NCBI RefSeq assembly: GCF_000515255.1
Contig: NZ_KI911559.1
Span: 592,149 to 656,148 of the forward strand
Direction: 5' to 3'
Length of the DNA: 64,000 bases
From: Rhodovibrio salinarum DSM 9154
GTDB taxonomy: Bacteria > Pseudomonadota > Alphaproteobacteria > Kiloniellales > Rhodovibrionaceae
In this document: in pieces, positions 56,055 to 64,000 of the stretch
Layout of the letters: the number at the start of each line of letters is the position of its first letter
Position numbering within the stretch: position 1 is the first letter of the stretch
Notes under the pieces: model-generated
Seen by the model: the letters and a program-made list of their open reading frames with translations, nothing else
Told to the model about the DNA's origin: nothing
The model's database searches: none
Program-made: the position numbers and the translations under genes

Positions 56055-57461
56055 ATGGCCGACGATACGAAACGAGCATACGCACAATCCGCCCAGGGCG
56101 AACCGCACCCCGGATGGGGTGAGCCTAGCCTAGGCGGCGGCGGGCAGCGCGAGAGCGTGGGCGAGCGCTTGCGCCGCGAACGCGAGACCTACGGTCTGCA
56201 CCTGCGCGAGGTGTCCGAGAGTCTACGCATCCGTTATGCCTATCTGGATGCGATCGAGCGATCCGCATTCGACGAGTTGCCGGGGCCGACCTACGCCGTC
56301 GGCTTCGTGCGCGGCTACGCTCAATTCCTGGGGCTGGACGACGACCGGATCGTTCAGCGCTTCAAGGAAGAAAGCCAGGGCCTGAAACGCGATCAGGAGC
56401 TGCACTTCCCGGAGCCTGTGAACGAGGGCAAGATCCCCGGCGGCACCATCCTGGTGCTGTCGATCGTGCTGGTCGCGGTTGCGTACGGCGCCTGGGCCTA
56501 TCTGTCCGACGGCGAGCGCTCGGTCGCCGACCTCGTTCCCGAGGTGCCCGAGAGCCTGCAGCGCATGGTGGGGGCCACCGAGCAGCCGCCGGTGCCCGAG
56601 GCGACCGACCTTGGCAGCGATAGCGCCGACACGCCCGCCGCCGGGACCGAGGATCGTGGCCAGGATGGCCTGGAGACCGAGCAGGTGGCGGATCTGCCGG
56701 AGACCGCCCCCGAGCCGGACGTATCGGGCGAGCGGGCCAACGCCACGGCGGATGAGGCGCCGCTAGAGTCGCCTGATAGCGGTGGCGGTCGTTCCGAGGG
56801 CCGCGGGGCCAACGCGGCGGCCCCGTCGGAGGCGCCCGAGACGACGGGGGACGCCGCCGACGCGGCGGATGGCGGTAGCAGCCAGACGGCCTCCGAGACC
56901 GGTGAGGGCAGGACGATCCCACAGGCGCCGGACCAGACCGCATCGGCGGCGGGGGACTCCGGGGAGTCCGCGCCTGCTCTTGGAGGTGACGGCGAGATCG
57001 ATCTGCCTGACGCGCCATCGACGAATGGCGACACCGCGCAAGCCGCAGCCGATACGGCCAGCAGCAACCCGGCGCCGCCGGAGGTGCCGGAGATGCAGCA
57101 GGACGACAGCGGCATCCCGACCGCCCCGCAACAGACCCAGAGCGCCAGCGCGGACACCCAAGGCGACGACGGCCGCACGTTCGGCGCCAGCACCGCCAAC
57201 TCCCGCGTCACGTTGATCGCGACCGCCCGGTCCTGGGTCCAGGTGCGTGGTCCCGACGACAGCCTTGTGTTGACCCGTCTGCTGCGTCCGGGCGACCGCT
57301 ACAATGTCCCGGACCGTCCGGGGCTGACGCTGCACACGGGCAACGCGGGCGGTCTGCAGGTCATGGTCGACGGGCAGGAGATCGGCACGCTGGGCGTCGA
57401 TGGCGAGGTCCGTCGCGGCATCTTGCTGGAACCGCAGGCGCTGGGGACGACTGGCGGCTAA
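56055..57461 (+). CDS. rodZ: RodZ-like helix-turn-helix membrane protein
   Basis: A 468-residue protein. The HTH_25 domain (GERLRRERETYGLHLREVSE, LRIRYAYLDAIE) is at residues 35-110. One membrane helix follows at about 128-152 (GTILVLSIVLVAVAYGAWAY). A very long, acidic linker rich in D, E, P, T, A and S covers residues 165-370. A C-terminal DUF4115 beta domain has TARSWVQVRGPDDSLVL and GRRGI-type ends. RodZ links MreB to the envelope. The linker is unusually long and acidic. Confidence 0.88.
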   Translation: MADDTKRAYAQSAQGEPHPGWGEPSLGGGGQRESVGERLRRERETYGLHLREVSESLRIRYAYLDAIERSAFDELPGPTYAVGFVRGYAQFLGLDDDRIVQRFKEESQGLKRDQELHFPEPVNEGKIPGGTILVLSIVLVAVAYGAWAYLSDGERSVADLVPEVPESLQRMVGATEQPPVPEATDLGSDSADTPAAGTEDRGQDGLETEQVADLPETAPEPDVSGERANATADEAPLESPDSGGGRSEGRGANAAAPSEAPETTGDAADAADGGSSQTASETGEGRTIPQAPDQTASAAGDSGESAPALGGDGEIDLPDAPSTNGDTAQAAADTASSNPAPPEVPEMQQDDSGIPTAPQQTQSASADTQGDDGRTFGASTANSRVTLIATARSWVQVRGPDDSLVLTRLLRPGDRYNVPDRPGLTLHTGNAGGLQVMVDGQEIGTLGVDGEVRRGILLEPQALGTTGG

Positions 57462-57706
57462 GCGTCGCGCGTCGGTCGATCCTCTGGTCTGTGCCGGCAC
57501 GCGGGGCCATCTTCTTTGCTGGTAACGGTCAGGTCCGGCCTTCACCGAACTGTCATGGCCGTGCCCCTGCTGGCGTGGTTGCCGGCGATGGGCAGTCGCG
57601 TGTATCCCTGAGTCATAGAAGTCGCCTTTGCTAGGCGTCGTGACCGGGTTGGCGCGGTTCCGCCGTCAGCAGACCCGGACAAGGTCGAAAGACAAGAGCG
57701 AGTACC

Positions 57707-58867
57707 ATGAGCGTCCGCCCCTACCGCGACATTCACCGCCGTCAAAGTCGGCAAATCCACGTCGGCAACGTCCCCGTCGGCGGCGACGCGCCGATCACCG
57801 TGCAGTCGATGACCAATACCGACTGCGAGGACGTCCAGGGCACGGTGGAACAGATCAAGCGGCTGGAAGACGCCGGTTGCGACATCGTCCGCGTCTCCTG
57901 TCCGTCGGAAGAGAGCACGCAGGCGCTGGCGCAGATCGTGCCGCAGGTCGATATCCCGATCGTCGCGGACATCCACTTCCACTACAAGCGCGCGATCGAG
58001 GCGGCCCAGGCGGGCGCATCCTGCCTGCGCATCAACCCGGGCAACATCGGCTCCCGGGCGCGGGTGCAGGAAGTCGTCAAGGCCGCCAAGGACTACGGCT
58101 GCTCGATGCGCATCGGCGTCAACGCCGGCTCGCTGGAGCGCGATATCCTGGAGAAGTATGGCGAGCCCTGCCCGGACGCGATGGTGGAGAGCGCGCTGAC
58201 CCACGCGCGCATCCTGGAGGAGGAGGACTTCTACGAGTTCAAGATCTCGTGCAAGGCCTCCGACGTGTTCTTGGCCGTTGCGGCCTACATGCAGCTTGCT
58301 GACGCCTGCGACTATCCGCTGCACATCGGCATCACCGAGGCCGGCGGTCAGCGCTCCGGCACGATCAAGTCGTCGATCGGCCTGGGCAACCTGCTGTGGG
58401 CCGGGATTGGCGACACGGTGCGCGTGTCGCTGTCTTGCGACCCGGTGGAGGAAATCAAGGTCGGCTACGAGATCCTGAAGTCGCTCGGCCTGCGGCACCG
58501 CGGCGTCAACGTGGTCTCCTGTCCCTCCTGTGCACGCCAGCAGTTCGACGTGATCGAGACGGTGCGCACGTTGGAAGAGCGCCTGGAGCACATCTCCACG
58601 CCGCTGACCGTTTCGGTAATCGGCTGCGTCGTGAACGGCCCCGGCGAAGCGACCTTGACCGACGTCGGCTTCACCGGCGGTGGCCGCGGCACCCATCAGG
58701 TGTACGTCAACGGTCTGCCCAGCCACCGGCTGAAGGATGAGGACATCGTCGACCACCTGGTTAAGCAGGTCGAAGCCAAGGCGGCCGAGATCGAGGCCCA
58801 GAAGGACACGCAGCGTAAGGCCGAAGCCGAGGATACGGCGAGCGCCGGCCCGGCCGCGGCGGAGTAG
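57707..58867 (+). CDS. ispG: 4-hydroxy-3-methylbut-2-enyl diphosphate synthase
   Basis: A 386-residue [4Fe-4S] enzyme of the MEP isoprenoid pathway (converts MEcPP to HMBPP). Motifs are [19 protein letters not shown] in part, [16 protein letters not shown], and iron-sulphur ligands in [14 protein letters not shown] and [10 protein letters not shown]. The C-terminus is an alanine/glutamate-rich extension. CAAGAGCGAG lies before the ATG. Confidence 0.97.
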   Translation: MSVRPYRDIHRRQSRQIHVGNVPVGGDAPITVQSMTNTDCEDVQGTVEQIKRLEDAGCDIVRVSCPSEESTQALAQIVPQVDIPIVADIHFHYKRAIEAAQAGASCLRINPGNIGSRARVQEVVKAAKDYGCSMRIGVNAGSLERDILEKYGEPCPDAMVESALTHARILEEEDFYEFKISCKASDVFLAVAAYMQLADACDYPLHIGITEAGGQRSGTIKSSIGLGNLLWAGIGDTVRVSLSCDPVEEIKVGYEILKSLGLRHRGVNVVSCPSCARQQFDVIETVRTLEERLEHISTPLTVSVIGCVVNGPGEATLTDVGFTGGGRGTHQVYVNGLPSHRLKDEDIVDHLVKQVEAKAAEIEAQKDTQRKAEAEDTASAGPAAAE

Positions 58868-59070
58868 ACCGTCCAGGGCTGTCCACGAGCGTTCTGTCAG
58901 GTCCGGCGCCGGGACGGTGATCGATGGCGGTCGTGCGGACGTCACCGCCTGACCGTCCAACGCGCGGCAAGGCGTCCTCCTTCCACCCGGTTGCTTTTGC
59001 TAGGGCGCGCGCGGTAAGTGTCCGCGGCGCACCTGTGCCCCTTTTCCCAGTTATTGGGCGGAGATCCGAC

Positions 59071-60321
59071 TTGGCGAAACTGCAGCCGGTCCGCGGGACC
59101 CGCGATATCCTGCCGGAGGACATGCGTCGTCACCGCACGGTGATCGATGCCTGCCGCCGCTTGGCCGAGCGTTACGGCTATCACGAGATGGCCACGCCGG
59201 TGTTCGAGTTTACCGATGTCTTCAAGCGCACGCTGGGCGAAACCTCCGACATCGTGACCAAGGAAATGTACACCTTCCCGGTCTCGGAGGAGGGCGACAG
59301 CGTCACCTTGCGTCCGGAGGCGACGGCCGGCGTGGCGCGGGCGTTCATCACCAACGGGCTGCAGCAGGACCTGCCGGCGAAGCTCTTCTACACCGGCCCG
59401 ATGTTCCGCCACGAACGTCCGCAGAAGGGCCGGCTGCGGCAGTTCCATCAGGTCGATGTCGAGTTGCTCGGGGTCGCCCAGCCGGTTGGCGACGTCGAGA
59501 TGATCGCGCTTGCCCGGCACTTCCTGCAGGAGATCGGCCTCGACAGCGACCGGATCACGCTGGAGATCAACACGCTGGGCGATCTGGAAAGCCGGAAGGT
59601 CTACCGTCAGGCGCTGGTCGACTACTTCCAGCAGTACGAAGATCAGCTGTCCGACGACAGCCGCGCGCGGCTGCACCGCAACCCGCTGCGCATCCTGGAT
59701 TCCAAGGACGCCGGCGACCGCAAGCTGGTGGCCGATGCCCCGCAGTTCGACGACTACCTGAACCGCGAATCCAAGGACTTCTTCCGGCAGGTGCTGGACG
59801 GTCTGCGCACGCTCGGCATCTCTTATGAGATCAACCCGCGGCTGGTGCGCGGAATGGACTACTACACCCACACCTGCTTCGAGTTCACGACCGACCAGTT
59901 GGGGGCGCAGGGCACCGTGCTGGCGGGGGGGCGTTACGACGGCCTGATCGGGCAGATGGGGGGGGCGTCGACACCTGGCATCGGCTGGGCTGCAGGTGTC
60001 GAACGGCTGTCGATGCTCTTGGACCAAGAGCCGCAACCGCCGCGCCCGATCGCGGTGGTGCCCGCCGGTGAAGCGCAGGAAGCGATGGCTCTGGAGTTGA
60101 CGCAGAAGCTGCGCCACCAGGGCTTCGCCGTCGAGCTCGGCTATAGCGGCAACCTGCGCAAACGTCTCAAGCGCGCCGACCGGGTCAACGCCCGCGCCGC
60201 CGTCATCCTGGGCGAGGAGGAAGCCGCCAAGGGCAGCGCCACCGTTCGCGACCTGGACAGTGGCACACAGGAAACGGTGAGCCTGAACGCCCTGGGCGAG
60301 CGTCTCGCCCAGCTGAGCTAG
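59071..60321 (+). CDS. hisS: histidyl-tRNA synthetase
   Basis: A 416-residue class II synthetase. LQPVRGTRDILPEDM opens the protein. Motif 2 is FRHERPQKGRLRQFHQ, the histidine loop is RGMDYYTHTCFEF, and motif 3 is GIGWAAGVERLSM. A C-terminal anticodon-binding domain follows. The start is TTG at 59071, with GGAG 7 bases upstream; 49 more codons are open upstream but lack family sequence. Confidence 0.97.
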   Translation: MAKLQPVRGTRDILPEDMRRHRTVIDACRRLAERYGYHEMATPVFEFTDVFKRTLGETSDIVTKEMYTFPVSEEGDSVTLRPEATAGVARAFITNGLQQDLPAKLFYTGPMFRHERPQKGRLRQFHQVDVELLGVAQPVGDVEMIALARHFLQEIGLDSDRITLEINTLGDLESRKVYRQALVDYFQQYEDQLSDDSRARLHRNPLRILDSKDAGDRKLVADAPQFDDYLNRESKDFFRQVLDGLRTLGISYEINPRLVRGMDYYTHTCFEFTTDQLGAQGTVLAGGRYDGLIGQMGGASTPGIGWAAGVERLSMLLDQEPQPPRPIAVVPAGEAQEAMALELTQKLRHQGFAVELGYSGNLRKRLKRADRVNARAAVILGEEEAAKGSATVRDLDSGTQETVSLNALGERLAQLS

Positions 60322-60363
60322 CGAAGCGGACGGCCCGCGTTTCCCGCGCGCGGAGTGTAGCGT

Positions 60364-61659
60364 ATGTCCGGCGATCCGGCCGCCCATCTCGTCATCGTGG
60401 GCCTGTCCCACCGCAACGTCCCGGCGGGCGTGCGCGAAACCCTGTTCGTCGAGGACGTCGACCGTGCGCGCCTGTTGGCCGATTTGCGTGCGGCTGGGTT
60501 CGAGCAGGGCGTGGTGCTCGCGACGTGCGAGCGGGTCGAGGTTGCGACCTTGTCCGAAACGCCGAACAAGGTGGAGCTGACTGCCGCGCGTCTGCTTGCG
60601 GACTGGTCTGGCATGGATGGCGAGGAGGTTGGTCGGCTGCTGTCGATCCATCGGGGCCATGCCGCCTTGCGCCACCTGTTCGCCGTTGCCGCGGCGCTGG
60701 ACAGTCAGATGCTGGGCGAGCCGCAGGTACTGGGCCAGTTAAAGGACAGCCATCGGGTGGCGCAGGAGGCGGGGCTGGTCGCCGGCCGGCTGGAGGCGAT
60801 GCTGCAAAGCGCCTACACGGTCGCCAAGCGCGTGCGCTCGGAGACGGAGTTGGCCAGCCAGCCGGTGTCGATCGCCGCCGCGGCGATCAAGGTCGCCCGA
60901 CAGATTCACGGCGATCTTCGGCGCTGTAACGCCCTGATGCTGGGGCTGGGGGAGATGGGCGAGTTGATGGCCGCCCAGCTGAGAGACAGTGCGGTCGCGC
61001 GCCTGGTGCTGGCGCACCCGACCCAGCGCCGGGCGGAAACCGCGGCGCGCCGGCTCGCCTGCGATGTGCGCCCGTGGGAGGATCTCGACGCCGCGCTGGT
61101 CGATGCGGATATCGTCGTCGCGGGGTTGGGGCGGGGCGATTACGTGCTGGGGCGCCAGACGGTGCGCCGGGCGCTGAAACGCCGCCGGCAGCGTCCTATT
61201 TTCATCATGGATGCGGCTGTGCCGGCGGACGTCGAGCCGAAGGTGCACGACCTCGATTCGGCGTTCGTCTACGATCTGGGCGACCTGGAACGCGTCGCAC
61301 AGGAAGGCCGCGTGCAGCGCGAGCACGCCGCGCTCGACGCCTGGGCGATCGTGGACGCCGAACTGGACGCCTTCGCCAAGCGCGCGGCGGGCCGCGAGGC
61401 GGTGCCCTCCGTAACCGGGCTGCGCCAGCATTTCGAGACGGTCCGCGCGGAGGTGCTGGCGACCGGCAAGCTGGACGCGGAGGCCGCCACGCGCCTATTG
61501 GTCAACCGTCTGCTGCACGGTCCCACGCAGGCGCTGCGCGAGGCCGCTGGCGATGTCGAAACGCGCGCCGAGTTGGAACGCAGCCTGGCGCGGCTTTACG
61601 GTATCGATCCCCGTGAGGGGGGGCAGAGCGAGGACGATGCCGACGACGCGCAACGCTGA
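60364..61659 (+). CDS. hemA: glutamyl-tRNA reductase
   Basis: A 431-residue enzyme that reduces Glu-tRNA to glutamate-1-semialdehyde, the first step of the C5 heme route. The active cysteine is C55 in VLATCERVEV. The common form is STCNRTE, so N and T differ here. GEPQVLGQLKDSH is also present, as is the NADPH domain with GLGEMGELMAAQL. A dimerisation domain ends it. Many alphaproteobacteria make ALA through ALA synthase instead; a C5-type reductase is more restricted. Start ATG 60364 lies 42 bases after hisS. Confidence 0.93.
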   Translation: MSGDPAAHLVIVGLSHRNVPAGVRETLFVEDVDRARLLADLRAAGFEQGVVLATCERVEVATLSETPNKVELTAARLLADWSGMDGEEVGRLLSIHRGHAALRHLFAVAAALDSQMLGEPQVLGQLKDSHRVAQEAGLVAGRLEAMLQSAYTVAKRVRSETELASQPVSIAAAAIKVARQIHGDLRRCNALMLGLGEMGELMAAQLRDSAVARLVLAHPTQRRAETAARRLACDVRPWEDLDAALVDADIVVAGLGRGDYVLGRQTVRRALKRRRQRPIFIMDAAVPADVEPKVHDLDSAFVYDLGDLERVAQEGRVQREHAALDAWAIVDAELDAFAKRAAGREAVPSVTGLRQHFETVRAEVLATGKLDAEAATRLLVNRLLHGPTQALREAAGDVETRAELERSLARLYGIDPREGGQSEDDADDAQR

Positions 61660-61729
61660 GCTGCGCGGCGGCCCGTGATGGGCGCGGGGACCGTGACCCT
61701 GCTCGGAGGAACACAAGGAAGGACGTGCC

Positions 61730-62806
61730 GTGTCGCTGGAAGAGAATCTGGACGGGGTGGTGGCGCGTTACGAGGAGCTGCAGGCCCTGGTCGCGCGCCA
61801 CGAAAGCCCCGGCTCCTCCGACTACACTGATAAGCTGAAGGAGATTTCCGATCTCCAGCCGGTCGTCGACTCCATTCAGGCGCTGCGGGCCGCGCGCCAG
61901 GAGCGTGACGAGGCCAAGGCGATGATGGACGACCCCGACAGTGACGCGGAGATGCGCGAGCTGGCGGAGGAGGAATATTACCGCCTGCGCGATCGTTGCG
62001 ACGCGCTGGAGCACGACGTGAAGATGCGCCTCGTCCCGCGCGACAAGGACGACGAGAAGAACGCCATCCTGGAGGTCCGCGCGGGAACCGGCGGGCAGGA
62101 GGCGGCCCTGTTCGCCGCCGAGCTGTTCCGCATGTATCAGCGCTATGCCTCCGAGCAGGGCTGGAGCGTGGAGGTCCTGTCCTGGCAGGAAGCCGACCAG
62201 GGCGGCGCCAAGGAGGTCAGCGCCCTGGTTAAGGGTCGGGGCGTGTTCGCCAAGCTGAAGTACGAATCCGGCGTGCACCGCGTGCAGCGCGTGCCGCAGA
62301 CCGAAAGCCAGGGCCGGATTCACACCTCCGCCGCCACCGTCGCGGTGCTGCCGGAGGCGGAGGACGTCGACGTCGAGGTCGAGGACAAGGATCTGCGGAT
62401 CGATACCTTCCGCTCCCAGGGCGCTGGCGGGCAGCACGTCAACACCACCGACTCGGCCGTGCGGATTACCCACCTTCCGACCGGGGTGGTGGTGAGCTGC
62501 CAGGACAACAAGTCCCAGCACAAGAACCGCGCCCGGGCGATGCAGGTGCTGCGCGCCCGTTTGTACGACATGGAGCGGCAAAAGGTGGAGCAGGCGCGCG
62601 CCGACGACCGCAAGTCGCAGATCGGGAGTGGCGACCGCTCGGAGCGGATTCGCACCTATAACTTCCCGCAGGGCCGTGTGACCGACCACCGGATCGGCCT
62701 GACCCTCTATCAGCTGGAGAAGGTGATGAGCGGCGAGGGCCTGGATCAGGTGATCGATCCGCTGATCAACGAGGATCAGGCCGCCAAGCTGGCCGAGTTG
62801 CAGTGA
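61730..62806 (+). CDS. prfA: peptide chain release factor 1
   Basis: A 358-residue RF1 that ends translation at UAA and UAG. The stop-reading tripeptide is PQT in [14 protein letters not shown] (family PxT). The GGQ motif is in [12 protein letters not shown]. Length is normal. The start is GTG. GGAAGGA is the ribosome site. The stop overlaps the prmC start (GTGA). Confidence 0.98.
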   Translation: MSLEENLDGVVARYEELQALVARHESPGSSDYTDKLKEISDLQPVVDSIQALRAARQERDEAKAMMDDPDSDAEMRELAEEEYYRLRDRCDALEHDVKMRLVPRDKDDEKNAILEVRAGTGGQEAALFAAELFRMYQRYASEQGWSVEVLSWQEADQGGAKEVSALVKGRGVFAKLKYESGVHRVQRVPQTESQGRIHTSAATVAVLPEAEDVDVEVEDKDLRIDTFRSQGAGGQHVNTTDSAVRITHLPTGVVVSCQDNKSQHKNRARAMQVLRARLYDMERQKVEQARADDRKSQIGSGDRSERIRTYNFPQGRVTDHRIGLTLYQLEKVMSGEGLDQVIDPLINEDQAAKLAELQ

Positions 62807-63696
62807 GCACATCCGTGCCCGTCGATCCGGCCGCAGCAGTCTCCGCCGGCGCGTTGCTGGACATCGCGCAGCTTCGCCTGGCGGCGGCGGGCGTGGACGC
62901 GCCGCGGCGCGATGCGCGCCTGTTGCTGGCGGCGGCTATGGAGGTCGAGGAAGCGGCACTGCTTGCCGATCCGGGGCGCTGTGTCGCGGTTGAGGCGGCA
63001 CAGCGGTTCGCGGACTATCTTGAGCAGCGCGTGACGCGCCGACCGGTGTCCCGCATTCTGGGCGTGCGCGAATTCTGGAGCTTGACGTTCGAAATCGGCC
63101 CCGGCGTGCTCGACCCCCGGCCGGATACCGAAACATTGGTCGAAGCGGCGTTGGCCCACGTCGATGCGAGCGGCCATGGCCGGGAAGCGGCATGGCGCGT
63201 GCTGGACCTTGGTACCGGCAGCGGCTGTCTCCTGCTCGCACTGCTGTCCGAATTGCCGAACGCGACCGGCCTGGGGCTCGAACGTGACCCCGAGGCTGCG
63301 GCGATCGCCCGCGCCAACGCCGCGCGCCACGGTCTGGACACTCGGGCGCAGGTGCGCGCGGAGGCCTGGGAAGAGGTCGAGGGCGCGCAGGTCGACCTGA
63401 TCGTCAGTAATCCGCCTTATGTGCGTCGTGGGGAGATTCAGGACCTGGCGCCGGAAGTGACCCGGTATGACCCTTGGAGCGCACTCGACGGTGGGCCGGA
63501 CGGGCTGGACGCCTACCGCGATCTGGTGCCCCGGCTGGCCGGCTGGTTGGCGCCCGGCGGACAGGTGTTCCTGGAGGTCGGGCACGACCAGGGCGGCGAG
63601 GTACAGGCCCTGCTCCAGGGCGCGGGGTTGCGTACACCCGCCGGCGTGTGCGATTTGGCAGGCAATCTGCGTTGCGTGCGCGCGGCGGCGGCTTGA
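62803..63696 (+). CDS. prmC: release factor glutamine methyltransferase
   Basis: A 297-residue SAM enzyme that methylates the glutamine of the GGQ motif of release factors. [15 protein letters not shown] is motif I and the substrate motif is [10 protein letters not shown]. It is translationally coupled to prfA, which encodes its substrate. The N-terminal alpha domain carries the usual [13 protein letters not shown]. It ends in an alanine run. Confidence 0.97.
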   Translation: MSTSVPVDPAAAVSAGALLDIAQLRLAAAGVDAPRRDARLLLAAAMEVEEAALLADPGRCVAVEAAQRFADYLEQRVTRRPVSRILGVREFWSLTFEIGPGVLDPRPDTETLVEAALAHVDASGHGREAAWRVLDLGTGSGCLLLALLSELPNATGLGLERDPEAAAIARANAARHGLDTRAQVRAEAWEEVEGAQVDLIVSNPPYVRRGEIQDLAPEVTRYDPWSALDGGPDGLDAYRDLVPRLAGWLAPGGQVFLEVGHDQGGEVQALLQGAGLRTPAGVCDLAGNLRCVRAAAA

Positions 63697-63968
63697 TTCC
63701 CGCTGTCGCGGCGCACGCGGGCGAACCGCCCGGCACGGGTTCGAAAAACGGTTGGACGTGGCGCGGTTCGCCACTAGGGTAGATGCGTGGCGGTCGGGGG
63801 GCCGGCGGCAAACAGGCTTTTGCAAGGAAAGATGCGAAGGCCAGGGCCCCGACAGACGCAACGCGATCCCGATTAGCGAGCAGCTTCCGTGACGGCTGGC
63901 CCGGACCACGGGCGGGCAGCACGTGCGAAAGCGCGAGGATCGACCTTTTCCTGGGTGATACGGATACG

Positions 63969-64000
63969 ATGAAACAGGGTTCAAGCGGTGGTGGACGGCG
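63969..64000 (+). CDS. start of DUF4167 protein, cut by window edge
   Basis: Only the first ten codons are present (MKQGSSGGGR). The basic, glycine-rich start and the position after prmC match the DUF4167 family of alphaproteobacteria, whose members are basic and of unknown role. The 272-base gap before it has no other gene that I can support. Confidence 0.55.
   Translation, partial: MKQGSSGGGR

Overview
This is a 64 kb stretch of chromosomal DNA from a high-GC alphaproteobacterium, most likely a Rhodospirillales-type organism. The evidence is gene order. The clusters tlpA/argH-lptM-lysA-DUF4175, ffh-rpsP-rimM-trmD-rplS, leuC-leuD, ftsE-ftsX, secA/ppiC-argJ-mutT, ubiG/lysC-ptsP, rodZ-ispG-hisS-hemA and prfA-prmC-DUF4167 are standard alphaproteobacterial neighbourhoods. 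A CpdR-type response regulator, an IalB-type protein, an AdoCbl-dependent ribonucleotide reductase and a glutamine-independent (EI-Ntr type) PTS enzyme agree with this. Many proteins carry acidic linkers, which would fit a salt-adapted lineage, but that is only a hint. No rRNA, tRNA, CRISPR array, prophage, transposase or plasmid function was found.

Layout. 1-5.2 kb: a minus-strand arginine/lysine operon (argH, a small lipoprotein, lysA, then a DUF4175 membrane protein cut by the window edge), divergent from a TlpA-like thioredoxin. 6-8.5 kb: a DUF2652 cyclase-fold protein and an MFS transporter. 8.6-11.7 kb: hbd, etfA, a cobalamin adenosyltransferase and a HIG1 protein; etfB, normally part of this cluster, is absent. 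12.4-19 kb: ffh and the rpsP-rimM-trmD-rplS ribosomal cluster, then leuCD and a CsbD-like gene. 19.1-24.9 kb (minus): the class II ribonucleotide reductase nrdJ, a PlsC acyltransferase, a YdcF/DUF218 protein and FtsEX. 25-28 kb: a zinc-ribbon membrane protein, cpdR, a tiny membrane ORF, and a coupled ACT-domain/NUDIX pair. 28.4-32.8 kb is the most accessory-looking part: a MocR regulator facing a glutamine amidotransferase and a MOSC protein, then an unknown secreted protein and a cold-shock gene. 32.9-40.4 kb: a TPP-riboswitch-controlled solute-binding protein, accA, a hybrid histidine kinase whose Hpt domain is out of frame, and secA. 41-48 kb: a parvulin, argJ, mutT, a ribbon-helix-helix protein, methyltransferases, comF, grxC and a nitrilase-family hydrolase. 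48.2-53.6 kb: ialB, ubiG, lysC and ptsP. 53.9-64 kb: a PAS protein, a GNAT-like protein, rodZ, ispG, hisS, hemA, prfA, prmC and the first codons of a DUF4167 gene.

How parts connect. The adenosyltransferase makes the cofactor that NrdJ needs. LysC and LysA sit at the two ends of lysine synthesis; ArgH and ArgJ act in arginine synthesis. The likeliest new biology is regulatory. There are DnaA boxes plus GANTC sites upstream of nrdJ, and a TTAA-N7-TTAA CtrA site with a DnaA-like box upstream of cpdR. A dyad overlaps the secA promoter, and a long inverted repeat lies in the leader of the ACT/NUDIX operon. An orphan ThiY-like gene sits under a TPP riboswitch. The MocR-GATase-MOSC cluster is the best candidate for an undescribed metabolic system. 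I did not see a clearly novel defence or mobile system.
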